Numbered from the stretch's first letter, positions 33,232 to 42,070 are shown. The stretch: 64,000 nt of DNA from Solirubrobacteraceae bacterium (GCA_030447275.1 JAUJPF010000011.1:1-64000); one strand, 5' to 3'. The notes: generated by a model not told the origin, from the letters alone. Made by a program: numbers and translations.

Positions 33232-34074
33232 GTGCGCGTCCTCGTTGCGACCGCTCTCACCGTGCTGGCGCTCGCGCCGGCCGCCTCCGCGCAGGCCACG
33301 CCGCCGAAGTGCAAGGGCGCCGACGCGTCGCTCACCGGCCATCCGGCGCGCGCGGCGGCTGCGGTGCTCTGCGTCGTCAACGCCGAGCGCGCCGCCCGCG
33401 GCCTGCCGCCGCTCGCGCGCGAGCCGCGCCTCGACGCAGCCGCGCAGGGCCACAGCGACGACATGGCGGCCCGCGGCTACCTCGCGCACGAGTCGCCGGA
33501 CGGCCGCGGCCCCGCCGACCGCGTCGCCGCCACCGGCTACCCGTACGAGACGCTGTCGGAGAACGTCGCCTCGGGCCAGCTCTCCGCGCGGCTCGTGATG
33601 GACGGCTGGATGGGGAGCGCTCCGCACTGCCGCGCAATCCTGTCGCCGGACCCGGTCGACCTCGGCGTCGGCCTCGCGCCGCGCGGCCGCCAGGGCCCGG
33701 CGTGGACGCAGCTCTTCGGGCGCCAGCAGGGGACGCCGCCACCGTCGGGGGACGCTGCGCCGGGCGTGGGCTGCCCGTACGACCGGCTCGCGATCGCGCC
33801 GGGACCCGCGCGCGTCGACATCCTCGCCCTCGGCCGCACCGGCCGCCGCCTGACGGTCTTCGGCCGCCTCGCCGGCGAGGGGGCCGGCAGGAGGATCGTC
33901 ATCGTCGCGCGGCGCGGCGGGCGCAGCGCACGCAGAACCGTCGTCACGCGCTCCGGCGGCACGTTCCGCGCCCGGATGCGCGCGCCCCCGGGCCGCGGCC
34001 GCATCCTCGTCGTCGCGACGGCACCCGCCGTCCCCGGCGCCTACGGGGCCGGCCGCGACCGCCGGCGGTTCTGA
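33232..34074 (+). CDS. Secreted CAP (SCP/PR-1-like) domain protein
   Basis: Signal peptide RVLVATALTVLALAPAASAQA, then a CAP domain of about 120 residues: LCVVNAERAARGLPPL, HSDDMAARGYLAHESPDG, LSENVASG and WMGSAPHCRAILSPD, including the conserved His and Glu of the cavity. The last 100 residues are a basic, Arg-rich beta-structured region (RRIVIVARRGGRSARRT). Bacterial CAP proteins are extracellular and mostly of unknown activity. GTG start. A 165-base stretch without a recognised gene follows. Confidence 0.87.
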   Translation: MRVLVATALTVLALAPAASAQATPPKCKGADASLTGHPARAAAAVLCVVNAERAARGLPPLAREPRLDAAAQGHSDDMAARGYLAHESPDGRGPADRVAATGYPYETLSENVASGQLSARLVMDGWMGSAPHCRAILSPDPVDLGVGLAPRGRQGPAWTQLFGRQQGTPPPSGDAAPGVGCPYDRLAIAPGPARVDILALGRTGRRLTVFGRLAGEGAGRRIVIVARRGGRSARRTVVTRSGGTFRARMRAPPGRGRILVVATAPAVPGAYGAGRDRRRF

Positions 34075-34239
34075 GACCCCCCGGCGTGTTGAGCCGCAGG
34101 GCGCGACAGGGTTCGCGCGAGGTTCGTCGCGAATCTGACGCGGTTCCTCACCGGGCTGGTTTCGCGTCCGATACACGGGTACGCTTCAGGGCAAGCAGGA
34201 ACGTAAGAATCGGTCCTGAAGTTCGCAGCGAGATTCACG

Positions 34240-34413
34240 ATGACCCCGCAGGAGCACACTCACGCCGAAGCTCTCGAAGTCGCCGAGCGTGATGCTCAAG
34301 CGATGCTCGGGGTTTCGCTCGCGGAGGCGTTCCGTCTGCTCGACGCGGGCCGGCTCGACGGCACGGTCGCCGAAGCCGAGCTTCGCATGGCTCGCTTCCT
34401 GCTCGACCGCTAG
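34240..34413 (+). CDS. 57-residue protein of unknown function, first gene of a two-gene unit
   Basis: ATG 34240 to TAG 34411-34413. The peptide begins TPQEHTHAEALEVAE and continues with MLGVSLAEAFRLLDAG and AELRMARFLLDR; it is acidic and wholly helical in appearance. It is AT-richer than neighbouring genes. It is 24 bases upstream of the next reading frame on the same strand. The size and pairing recall small partners of toxin-antitoxin or regulatory pairs, but no known family is recognised. Confidence 0.55.
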   Translation: MTPQEHTHAEALEVAERDAQAMLGVSLAEAFRLLDAGRLDGTVAEAELRMARFLLDR

Positions 34414-34437
34414 GTCAGTCCTCCGCAGTCAGGGCGT

Positions 34438-35055
34438 TTGGCAAGATCGCCGACCGTGCCGATCATCGAGCGGACACCGCAGCGGTGCTTCCTGGTGTTC
34501 ACGGAGCACCTGCGCCAGTTGATCGCGGCGACGATCACCGGGACCTTTCCGCTGAGCGAACGCCCGAGCCCCGACGGGCGGCGCATGGTGCTGTCGTTCC
34601 GCGAAGAGGCGCCGATCGCGGTTCCGATCGACACGCGCTTCGGGCGTCTCTTCTTCTACCTCGGTCACGCTCTCGAGGCCGTGGTCGACCCTGGCGGGTA
34701 TCGGCTGCGGACGCAGCAGTACTGGTACCGCCTTCAACGCGAGCCCGACCGGCAAGCGACGGCCGCGATCCGATGGGAGTACGACACCACGACGCCGAGG
34801 GACCGGTACGCGCGCCATCACGCGCAGATGGCTGCGGCTCTAGCGCTGGGGGACGGCGAGCTCGACTTGAACAAGGCGCACCTGCCGACCGGTTGGGTGA
34901 CCGTCGAGGAGGTCATCCGGTTCCTGATCGTCGATCTCGGCGTGGACCCGCCGTGCGGCGAGGCGTGGCCCGAGGTCATCACCGATTCCGAGACCAGGTT
35001 CTACGAGGACTTCACCGGCAAGCGGTACAAGGTCCCGCCGGTTGACGGGGAGTGA
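34438..35055 (+). CDS. Protein of unknown function, second gene of a two-gene unit
   Basis: Up to 205 residues from TTG 34438; GTG 34456 (PIIERTPQRCFLVF...) is an equally likely start. The middle has RTQQYWYRLQREPDRQATA and a His/Arg-rich turn (DRYARHHAQMAAAL). Near the end HLPTGWVTVEEVIRFLIVDL is followed by an acidic/aromatic tail (ETRFYEDFTGKRY). I do not recognise the family with confidence; the shape (about 200 residues, HLPT...VTxEEVIRFLI) recalls uncharacterised actinobacterial proteins. Lower GC than its surroundings suggests recent arrival. Confidence 0.6.
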   Translation: MARSPTVPIIERTPQRCFLVFTEHLRQLIAATITGTFPLSERPSPDGRRMVLSFREEAPIAVPIDTRFGRLFFYLGHALEAVVDPGGYRLRTQQYWYRLQREPDRQATAAIRWEYDTTTPRDRYARHHAQMAAALALGDGELDLNKAHLPTGWVTVEEVIRFLIVDLGVDPPCGEAWPEVITDSETRFYEDFTGKRYKVPPVDGE

Positions 35056-35071
35056 CCCGCGGGGTTCTGAG

Positions 35072-36325
35072 TCACCACACGGTCCCGAACACGAGCTCGA
35101 CGACGAGCGTCTGCGCCGCCAGCAGCGCGAGGACGAGCGGGAGGCGGCGCGGGGGGAGGACGGCGGCCGCCGCGACGCAGGCGAGCGGCACGTACATGAG
35201 CCAGATGCGCTCGGTCTCGGCCTTGGTGAAGCCGCCCACCGCGCTCACGACGATGACCGCCGCGAGCGCGACCGCCGCCGACCGGCCCGCTCCGAGCGCG
35301 GACGCGGCGTACCACGCGATCGGCAGGCCGAGGAAGGCGAGGAACGCGGCGGGCGAGCCGAAGACCCAGAAATCGTACGGCCGCAGCCGCGCGACCGAGC
35401 TGCGGTAGGCGTCCTCGGTGGTGCGGACGACCTCGGGCAGCTCGAAGCCGGTCAGCGCGTAGAGCGCGGCGTAGAACGCGAGCAGCGCGACCGCGCACGC
35501 GGCGGCGAGCCGCAGCGCCGCGGGCGCGCCGTCGTCGCGCAGGCGCACGAGCGCGCCCCAGGCCCCGATCGCGAGCAGCGCGTAGGAGAAGAAGCTCGCG
35601 ACCGCCAGGGCTGCCGCGCCGGCGAGCGGCCGGGCGAGGAGCAGGAGCGCGGCGCCGGCGCCCAACGCCGCGAACGCCGCGTCGGCCGAGGTCACGCCGT
35701 AGAGCGTCGTCGCCGGCGCGAAGGCGGCGAGGACCCCGGCCACCCGCGCGCGCTCCTCGTCGAGCAGCCGCCGCGCGAGTGCGTACGTCAGCGGTACGGC
35801 GAGGACCCCCGCGCCGATGAGCAGCGCCGCGGCCGCCTCGGGCGTGTCGATCCCGAGCCAGTGCAGCGTGAGGAGCAGGCCGGGCGGGTGGCCGGCCGCG
35901 TGCGGCGGCAGCGCGGGCACGAGCTCCGCGAAGCGATCGAGGAACCACGTCGCGCCGTCGCGCAGCGCGGCGAGCGCGGCCAGGTACTCGTTCTTGGCCT
36001 CGAACGACTCGTCGAACGGCGCGTCCCACGCGCCGGGGCCGGAGCGCGCGGCGCCGACCGCCAGGCGCAGGACGAGCGCGAGGCCGAGCAGCGCGGCCGC
36101 GAAGCCCGCCGGCCGCAGCACGCGCAGCCTCGGCACCAGCGCCAGCCCGCCGGCGAGCAGGACCGCCGCGAGCGGCGCCCAGCCGATCGTCGCCTCGGGG
36201 TCGACGGCGAAGAGCAGCGGCGGCAGCGGCGTCCCGAGCCGCTCGCCGCGCGCGTCGAGGACGAGGCCGGCCGCGAACGTCGCGGCGACGAACGCCATCG
36301 TCAGCGGAGGGAGCGCCCGGCGCAC
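35072..36325 (-). CDS. Polytopic membrane protein, GT-C glycosyltransferase-like
   Basis: 417 residues with about ten to twelve hydrophobic helices. A periplasmic first loop carries acidic residues (DAPFDESFEAKNEY), and HAAGHPPGLLLTLHWLG is the HPPG pattern found in membrane glycosyltransferases of the PMT/arabinosyl type that use polyprenyl-phosphate sugars. No exact family is assigned. Start GTG 36325; ATG 36298 (AFVAATFAAGLVLD) is a good alternative. Divergent from the beta-propeller lipoprotein. Confidence 0.65.
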   Translation of the reverse strand: MRRALPPLTMAFVAATFAAGLVLDARGERLGTPLPPLLFAVDPEATIGWAPLAAVLLAGGLALVPRLRVLRPAGFAAALLGLALVLRLAVGAARSGPGAWDAPFDESFEAKNEYLAALAALRDGATWFLDRFAELVPALPPHAAGHPPGLLLTLHWLGIDTPEAAAALLIGAGVLAVPLTYALARRLLDEERARVAGVLAAFAPATTLYGVTSADAAFAALGAGAALLLLARPLAGAAALAVASFFSYALLAIGAWGALVRLRDDGAPAALRLAAACAVALLAFYAALYALTGFELPEVVRTTEDAYRSSVARLRPYDFWVFGSPAAFLAFLGLPIAWYAASALGAGRSAAVALAAVIVVSAVGGFTKAETERIWLMYVPLACVAAAAVLPPRRLPLVLALLAAQTLVVELVFGTVW

Positions 36326-36358
36326 GGCCGCGCAGTCTGACGGTCAGACTGCGGCGGG

Positions 36359-37372
36359 ATGAGCGAGAGCACGCGCCGAGCCCTCCTCGCGGTCCTCGCC
36401 GCCGCGGCGCTGCTCGCCGCCTGCGGCTCGGAGGACGACCTCCGCGAGTTCCCGCCGGCCGCCGAGCCGGCGCGCTCGCCCGAGCCGTCGCGACCGCCCG
36501 AGGGAACCGTCGTCCGCGTGGGCGGCCGGCCGGAGGGCGTGGCGGCGGACGCGAGGACCGGCCTCGTCGCCGTCGCGGTCACCGACCCCGACGAGGTCGC
36601 GCTCGTCGACCACCGCGACGGGCGCGTCGTGCGCCGCGTCACCCTGCCGGGCGCCGCGCGCCACATCCGCCTCGCCGCGCCAGGCGGCCCCGTCCTCGTG
36701 CCGGTCGAGAGCGCCGACCGGCTCGTGCAGGTGCCGCTGCGGCGGAAACGCACGACGGGTGGCCCCATCACCGCACGCGTCGGCGACGGCCCCCACGACG
36801 CCGACGCCGCCGGCGGCCGTGTCCTCGTCGCCGACGAGTTCGGCAGCACGCTGTCGATCGTCGACGGCGACCGGACGGTCGACCGGGTGCGGACGCCGCT
36901 CCAGCCGGGAGGGCTCGCCGCGATCCCCGACGGCCCGGTGGCGCTCGTCGCGGTCCGCGAGCGGGTGCTCGCCCTCTTCGACGCGAACGGCCGCCGCCTC
37001 GCCGAGCAGCCCGCGGGCGTCGGGCCGACGCACGTCGAGGCCGGCGCGGGCGGGCGCGTCTACGTCGCCGACACCGCGGGCGACGCGATCCTCCTCTTCC
37101 GCACCCGCCCGCGGCTCGAGCTCGTGCGCCGCGTCGCTCTTCCCGGCGCGCCCTACGGCATGACGATCGACCGCACGCGCGGGCGCCTGTGGGTGACGCT
37201 CACCGCGCGCAACGAGGTGGTGTGGCTGCCCGCGAACGGCGCGCCGCGCCCGGTCGAGCGCTACGCGACGGTGCGCCAGCCGAACTCGATCGGCGTGCAC
37301 GAGCCGACCGGCCGCGTCTTCGTCGCGAGCCGCACCGACGGGACGCTCCAGCTCCTCGACCCGCGGCGCTAG
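36359..37372 (+). CDS. Lipoprotein with a YVTN-type beta-propeller
   Basis: Signal RRALLAVLAAAALLAAC with the lipobox LAAC (Cys22), a Pro/Glu linker, then repeated blades of about 45 residues: GRPEGVAADARTGLVAVAV, VGDGPHDADAAGGRVLVAD, GVGPTHVEAGAGGRVYVAD and VRQPNSIGVHEPTGRVFVAS. This is the YVTN/SMP-30-like six- or seven-blade propeller. Role unknown; such proteins often bind ligands or scaffold at the cell surface. Shares CTAG with the convergent methyltransferase. Confidence 0.8.
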   Translation: MSESTRRALLAVLAAAALLAACGSEDDLREFPPAAEPARSPEPSRPPEGTVVRVGGRPEGVAADARTGLVAVAVTDPDEVALVDHRDGRVVRRVTLPGAARHIRLAAPGGPVLVPVESADRLVQVPLRRKRTTGGPITARVGDGPHDADAAGGRVLVADEFGSTLSIVDGDRTVDRVRTPLQPGGLAAIPDGPVALVAVRERVLALFDANGRRLAEQPAGVGPTHVEAGAGGRVYVADTAGDAILLFRTRPRLELVRRVALPGAPYGMTIDRTRGRLWVTLTARNEVVWLPANGAPRPVERYATVRQPNSIGVHEPTGRVFVASRTDGTLQLLDPRR

Positions 37373-38028
37373 CCGCGCCCGAGCTCGGCGAACCATCGCC
37401 CGCCGTCGGCCCACGTCTCGCGCAGCGCCAGCTCGCCCGTGACCGACCCGAGGCCGTCGGCGCCGACCCACGCCCACGGGAACGGCGCGCCGAGCCGGCC
37501 GCCGCACTCCAGCCGCACCAGCTCCGCGCGCGTGGGCGCGCCCGGCGGGTCGACCTCGACGAGGATCCGCCCGTCCGTCGCGAGCTGCGTCGCGACGCGC
37601 CGCAGCAGCGCGGCCGGGTCGCCGCCGATCCCGACGTTGCCGTCGAGCAGGAGCGCCGTGCGCCACCGCCCGCGCCCGGGGAGCGCGGCGAACACCGAGC
37701 CCTCGACGGCCGGCGCGCCGCGGTCACGCGCGAGCCGCACCGCGGCCGACGAGACGTCGACGCCGAGCGCCGGCACGCCGCGTCCGTGCAGCGCGAGGAC
37801 GTGCCTCCCCGGGCCGCAGCCGACGTCGAGCACCGGTCCCCGGGCGCGGTCGAGAACGCGCTCTTCGGCAGGCGAGGGCGGGCCCAGCCAGCGTCCGAGG
37901 GGCAGTCGGACCGAAGCTCCACCCGCGAGCCGCGCGCGCAGCGGAGGGGCATCATCCGAGAGGCCGCGCTCGTAGGGCGCGAGCGCCGCGGTCATCCAGT
38001 CGGGGGCCTCGGTGCGAATGACCATCAT
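37369..38028 (-). CDS. Class I SAM-dependent methyltransferase
   Basis: About 219 residues. SAM loop PVLDVGCGPGRHVLALHGRG, acidic strand GVDVSSAAVRLAR, then LLLDGNVGIGGD and ILVEVDPPGA. Substrate unknown. ATG 38028 is taken, but this overlaps the divergent Mo-oxidoreductase start; ATG 37995 (TAALAPYERGL) would remove the overlap. The divergent arrangement with a molybdoenzyme recurs in actinobacteria, as far as I recall, though a functional tie is not shown here. Confidence 0.8.
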   Translation of the reverse strand: MMVIRTEAPDWMTAALAPYERGLSDDAPPLRARLAGGASVRLPLGRWLGPPSPAEERVLDRARGPVLDVGCGPGRHVLALHGRGVPALGVDVSSAAVRLARDRGAPAVEGSVFAALPGRGRWRTALLLDGNVGIGGDPAALLRRVATQLATDGRILVEVDPPGAPTRAELVRLECGGRLGAPFPWAWVGADGLGSVTGELALRETWADGGRWFAELGRG

Positions 38029-39253
38029 GCGCCTCTTCCCGGCCAAGCCACCTCCTGGACCATTCCGGGAAGCGTTCTGGCGCAGTCCCATTCGCGGGAC
38101 GTGGCTCTCGTCGGTGCTGAGCGCCGCGCTGCTGCCGCTCGTCGCGATCACCTCGTTCACGGGCTTCGCGTCGCACGTCTCCTACGAGTCCGAGCTGGGG
38201 CGCAACGAGACGTTCGCGCGCGACCCGGTGACGCGGCTGCTCGACGACACGTTCGGCTGGCCCGCCGCGGACTGGCTCTTCGCCGTGAACCAGGGCCTGC
38301 ACGTCATCTGCGGCCTGCTGCTCTTCCCCGCCCTGCTGGCGAAGCTCTGGTCGGTCATCCCGAAGCTCTTCGAGTGGCCGCCGGTGCGCAACGCCGCGCA
38401 CGCGCTCGAGCGGGCCGGTCTCGCGCTGCTCGTCGGCGGCAGCCTCTTCGTGCTCGCCACCGGGATCATCAACCTGCAGTACTGGTACCCGTGGAACTTC
38501 GCGTTCGTCCCGGCGCACTACTACGGCGCGATCGTGTTCCTCGCCGGGCTCGCGGTGCACGTCGCGGGCAAGATCGGCGTCGTTCGGAAGACGCTGCGCG
38601 AGGAGGGCGTGAAGGCGCCGCTGCGCGAGGCCGCGCCGGCCGGCGGGACGATCTCCCGCCGCGGGGCGCTCGCCGTCGTCGGCGGCGGCTCGCTGCTGCT
38701 CGGCCTCCAGGGACTCGGGCAGGTGGTGGGCGGCCCGCTGCGCAACCTGTCGCTTCTCTCCCCGCGCGGCGAGGGCTCGGCGCCGTCGACCGGGGACGCC
38801 GCCAACGACTTCCAGATCAACAAGACCGCCCGCCGCGCCCGGGTCACCCCGGAGATGGTGGGCCCGTCGTACCGCCTGAAGGTCAACGACCAGACGTTCT
38901 CCCGCGACGACCTGCTGGCGATGGCGCAGACGAGCGCGACGCTCCCGATCGCCTGCGTCGAGGGCTGGACGGCGACGCGCCGCTGGACCGGCGTGCGGCT
39001 GAAGGACCTCGCGAAGCTCGCCGGCATCGACGAGCCGGGCGAGCTCTACGTCGAGTCGCTCCAGCCCAGCGGCGGATTTCGCCAGGTCACGCTGAACGGC
39101 GCGCAGGCGCGCGACGACCGCTCGCTGCTCGCGCTGAAGGTCGAGGGTGTCGACCTGTCGATGGACCACGGCTACCCGGCGCGGCTGATCATCCCCGGCG
39201 CCCCCGGCGTCCACAACACGAAGTGGGTCGCGAAGATCGAGGTGCGCGCATGA
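38018..39253 (+). CDS. Membrane-bound molybdopterin oxidoreductase (sulfite-oxidase/YedY type)
   Basis: About 411 residues in two parts. The first 200 hold four or five helices with His residues (NQGLHVICGLLLFPALL, YYGAIVFLAGLAVHVAGK), like a cytochrome b561 membrane domain. A Tat-like ISRRGALAVVGGGSLLLG follows, then a Mo-pterin domain with the molybdenum-ligand cysteine in LPIACVEGWTATRRWTGV and the closing DHGYPARLIIPGAPG and NTKWVAKIEV. This suggests electron exchange between the quinone pool and an external sulfur-containing substrate; YedY/MsrP repairs methionine sulfoxide, but the substrate here is unknown. ATG 38018 or 38027 could be the start. Confidence 0.87.
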   Translation: MTIMRLFPAKPPPGPFREAFWRSPIRGTWLSSVLSAALLPLVAITSFTGFASHVSYESELGRNETFARDPVTRLLDDTFGWPAADWLFAVNQGLHVICGLLLFPALLAKLWSVIPKLFEWPPVRNAAHALERAGLALLVGGSLFVLATGIINLQYWYPWNFAFVPAHYYGAIVFLAGLAVHVAGKIGVVRKTLREEGVKAPLREAAPAGGTISRRGALAVVGGGSLLLGLQGLGQVVGGPLRNLSLLSPRGEGSAPSTGDAANDFQINKTARRARVTPEMVGPSYRLKVNDQTFSRDDLLAMAQTSATLPIACVEGWTATRRWTGVRLKDLAKLAGIDEPGELYVESLQPSGGFRQVTLNGAQARDDRSLLALKVEGVDLSMDHGYPARLIIPGAPGVHNTKWVAKIEVRA

Positions 39254-39753
39254 GCACGACGCAGCAGGGCCCGCCGCCCGAGCACGAGCGCAAGGGCCGC
39301 TTCGCGCAGCGCTACGGCGAGAGCCCGCTCCACCTCGTCGGCTTCGCGCTGACGTTCGCGGTCGCGGGGTGGGCCGCGCTCCAGCTCGCCGACCTGCGCA
39401 ACGCGTTCACGATCCTCGTCTGGTTCGCCGGCGCGATCCTGCTGCACGACCTCGTGCTCTATCCGGCGTACACCGCGCTCGACCGCGCGCTCCAGGGCGC
39501 GCCGTTCGGCATCAACTACGTCCGCGTGCCGGCCATGCTCAGCGGCCTGCTCTTCCTCGTCTGGTTCCCGCTCATCCTCGAGCGCTCCCCGGGCCTGTAC
39601 CGCAGCGTCACCGGCGTCGAACCGCCCGACTACCTCGCGCGCTGGCTGCTCATCACCGCCGCGCTGTTCGTGGGCTCGCTCGTCGTCGCGGCGCTACGCC
39701 GCGCGCGGCAGCCGCGCGCCGGGCGGGCTGCCCGCGCCGAAGACGGCGTCTAG
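39250..39753 (+). CDS. Membrane protein of unknown function coupled to the Mo oxidoreductase
   Basis: 167 residues. The ATG overlaps the stop of the Mo-oxidoreductase gene (ATGA). Four hydrophobic helices: LVGFALTFAVAGWAALQL, AFTILVWFAGAILLHDLVLY, VPAMLSGLLFLVWFPLIL and WLLITAALFVGSLVVAAL. Conserved-looking HDLVLYPAY lies in the second. It probably assists or anchors the oxidoreductase, judged only from coupling. Its last 60 bases overlap a possible minus-strand gene. Confidence 0.7.
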   Translation: MSTTQQGPPPEHERKGRFAQRYGESPLHLVGFALTFAVAGWAALQLADLRNAFTILVWFAGAILLHDLVLYPAYTALDRALQGAPFGINYVRVPAMLSGLLFLVWFPLILERSPGLYRSVTGVEPPDYLARWLLITAALFVGSLVVAALRRARQPRAGRAARAEDGV

Positions 39754-39990
39754 GACCGGATCGTCGGCGCCGACTCCGAGCCGGGCCGCGACCTCGTCGC
39801 GGGCGAGCCCGGCGACGCCGAGCTCGAGCGCGGTGAGCAGCTCCGGCTCCGCGCGCGTGGGCGGGACGACGCGGCGGGGCGCGACGAGCGCGGCGTCGTG
39901 CTCGAGCTCGCCGAGCCGCGCGGAGACCTCGCGCTCGACGGCGGCGAGGATCGCCCGTGCCCGGGGAGAGAGGCTGCCTCCCGCCGCCAC
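39694..39990 (-). CDS. Small hypothetical protein
   Basis: 98 residues from GTG 39990. Composition is protein-like: SPRARAILAAVEREVSARLGE forms an amphipathic helix, and LELGVAGLARDEVAARLGV reads like a helix-turn-helix segment. It overlaps the 3' end of the convergent membrane-protein gene by 60 bases, which weakens it. No family recognised; it could be a GC-rich shadow. Confidence 0.35.
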   Translation of the reverse strand: MAAGGSLSPRARAILAAVEREVSARLGELEHDAALVAPRRVVPPTRAEPELLTALELGVAGLARDEVAARLGVGADDPVLDAVFGAGSPPGARLPRAA

Positions 39991-40005
39991 TAGACTCGCC
40001 GCTCC

Positions 40006-40092
40006 GTGAACCCGCTCTGGCTCTGGGTGCAGGCCGCCATCGTCCTCTTCGTGGTCGTGGGCATGGTCATCGCTGTCGTGCGACTCGTCTGA
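40006..40092 (+). CDS. 28-residue single-helix membrane peptide
   Basis: GTG 40006 to TGA 40090-40092. The peptide is one hydrophobic helix: NPLWLWVQAAIVLFVVVG then MVIAVVRLV. The Trp-rich N terminus and Arg near the C terminus fit a real membrane micro-protein. It is divergent from the minus-strand hypothetical gene 15 bases away. Too short for homology by eye. Confidence 0.4.
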   Translation: MNPLWLWVQAAIVLFVVVGMVIAVVRLV

Positions 40093-40326
40093 GGAGCCCG
40101 CGGCGGCGCCTGGGGACGGGCGGCGGCGCCGGGGACTCGGAGATGGGGCCACCCTCGAGGATCGCACGGGGGACGGACAGCGTCAGCCACGCGTGCAGCG
40201 ACGCCTCGAACCCCGGGCGCCGCGGCGGGTTTCCGGCAGCACGAGCGTGTGGAGGTCGATCACAGCGCCGGAGGCTACCGGCGGTTAGAGTCCTCGTCCG
40301 GCCCGGCGCGAGCACAGAGGAGGACG

Positions 40327-40770
40327 ATGTTCGGTTCCATCGTGGTTGGTACGGACGGTTCTGAGACGGCGAACGAGGCGGTCCGCCAGGCGGTCGATCT
40401 GGCGAAGGCCGTCGGAGCGACGGTGAACCTGGTCAGCGCCTACGAGCCGGTGACGGGGCAGCGCATCCGCGAGGAGCGCCAGCAGGCACCCGAGGACGTC
40501 CAGTGGTCGATCAACCCGCGGGAGGACGTCGACGCGAACCTCGCCGACGCCAAGGAGGTCGCCGAGGCGGCCGGCGTGACGGTCGAGCGGTTCGCGCGCC
40601 AGGGCGACCCGGCCGACGCGATCCTCGACGTCGCCGAGGAGACGAAGGCCGACCTGATCATCGTCGGCAACAAGGGCATGACCGGCGCACGGCGGTTCCT
40701 GCTCGGCTCGGTGCCGAACAAGGTCTCGCACCACGCGCCGTGCAGCGTGCTGATCATCCGGACGACGTAG
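40327..40770 (+). CDS. Universal stress protein (UspA family)
   Basis: 147 residues. Starts FGSIVVGTDGSETANEAV (first strand and Asp). The ATP-binding loop G-x2-G-x9-G(S/T) is GNKGMTGARRFLLGS, ending SHHAPCSVLIIRTT. A strong GAGGAGG ribosome site precedes ATG 40327, and TAGAGT at 40285-40290 could be a -10 element. Such proteins bind ATP and aid survival under stress. The 234 bases upstream (40093-40326) show no other gene. Confidence 0.92.
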   Translation: MFGSIVVGTDGSETANEAVRQAVDLAKAVGATVNLVSAYEPVTGQRIREERQQAPEDVQWSINPREDVDANLADAKEVAEAAGVTVERFARQGDPADAILDVAEETKADLIIVGNKGMTGARRFLLGSVPNKVSHHAPCSVLIIRTT

Positions 40771-40780
40771 GGGCGGGCGG

Positions 40781-42070
40781 TCAGCGGCGACGGCGCGCGC
40801 GCAGTGCCGCCGGCGACCGCCGGTCCGTCGCCGCGGCGGCGTCGACCAGGCCCGCGCCGTAGCGCGTGTCCGTGCCCTGCGGCCCGAGGTCGCGCGCGGT
40901 CGCCTTCAGGTGCGCGACGAGCTGCTCGGGCGTCGGCTTGGGGCCGAGCGCGCGGGTGGCCAGCACGAGGGCGGCGGTCGCGGTGACGTGCGGCGCCGCC
41001 ATCGACGTGCCCTCGTAGGTGGAGGGCAGGCCGAAGCGCCGGACGGAGGCGCCGTCGAACGTGAGCTGGAGGATCGAGCGGCCCGGCGTGAGGTCGGGAC
41101 GGCAGTTCGGGTCGTGCTCGAGCGCGTCGGTCCCGCCGCCCGGCGCGACGACGTCGAGGCCGCGGCCGAGGTTCGAGAAGTCCGACAGGCACCCGTGTTC
41201 GGTCGTGGCGCCGACGCTCATCACGTAGGTCGAGCGGGCGGGGAAGGCGAGCATGCGGTCGCCCTCGTTGCCGGCGGCACCCACCACGAGCACGCCGCGC
41301 CTGCGCGCGAAGGCGAGCGCGTCGAGCAGCGAGGGGATCTCCTTCGCGCTGACGTCGGTGCCGAACTCCAGCGAGAGGTTGACGAGGTCGGCGCCGCGCC
41401 TCACCGCGTAGCGGACTGCCTCGGCGATCGTGGCCGCGTCGCCCTCGCCGCGAGAGTCGAGGACGCGCACCGGCATGATCGACGCGCCGTACGCGAGCCC
41501 GGTCAGGCCGACGTGGTTGTTCGTCGACTCGCCGATCGTGCCGGCGACGTGGGTGCCGTGGCCGTTCTCGTCGTTCGGGTACGGGTCGTCGTCGACGAAG
41601 TCGTGGCCCTGGACGAAGCGCGTCTGAGCGAAGTCGGGCGACTGGCGGAAGCGGCCGCGGTCCGCGTAGGCGACGCCGCTGTCGAGCACGGCGACCGTGA
41701 CGCCGCGGCCGCCCGGCGCGCCGGCGTCGATCGCGTGCTGCCAGGCGACGGGCGCGTTGACGCCGAAGGCCTCGAGGAAGTTCCACTGGATCGCCTGCCA
41801 GCCGCGGCCGCGGCCGGGGTCGTTCGGGACGAACGCGGCGGCGCGGGCGACCGGGTTCGGGGCGGCGTACTGGACGCCCGGCGAGCGCCGCAGCGCCCGG
41901 ATCGCGCTCGCGACGTCGTCGACGCGCTCGACGGTGGGCGCGCGACCCTCGCGCTTGACGACCACCTCGTCTGGCACGATGGCCGTCTCGGCCGCGCCGG
42001 CCGGCGCCGCGAGCAGCAGCGTGGCCACGAGTGCGGCGAGGGTGGCGATATGGCGGCAGGGGCGGTTCAT
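40781..42070 (-). CDS. Secreted S8 subtilisin-like serine protease
   Basis: 429 residues. Signal ATLAALVATLLLAAPAGAAE; a short inhibitor-like propeptide region (DEVVVKREG... SPGVQYAAPNPVARA); then the catalytic Asp in TVAVLDSGVAY, His in NGHGTHVAGTIGE and Ser in YEGTSMAAPHV. The oxyanion region VVGAAGNEGD is present. Ends with a basic Arg-rich tail. An extracellular endopeptidase; substrate unknown. Convergent with the stress-protein gene (10-base gap). Confidence 0.93.
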   Translation of the reverse strand: MNRPCRHIATLAALVATLLLAAPAGAAETAIVPDEVVVKREGRAPTVERVDDVASAIRALRRSPGVQYAAPNPVARAAAFVPNDPGRGRGWQAIQWNFLEAFGVNAPVAWQHAIDAGAPGGRGVTVAVLDSGVAYADRGRFRQSPDFAQTRFVQGHDFVDDDPYPNDENGHGTHVAGTIGESTNNHVGLTGLAYGASIMPVRVLDSRGEGDAATIAEAVRYAVRRGADLVNLSLEFGTDVSAKEIPSLLDALAFARRRGVLVVGAAGNEGDRMLAFPARSTYVMSVGATTEHGCLSDFSNLGRGLDVVAPGGGTDALEHDPNCRPDLTPGRSILQLTFDGASVRRFGLPSTYEGTSMAAPHVTATAALVLATRALGPKPTPEQLVAHLKATARDLGPQGTDTRYGAGLVDAAAATDRRSPAALRARRRR

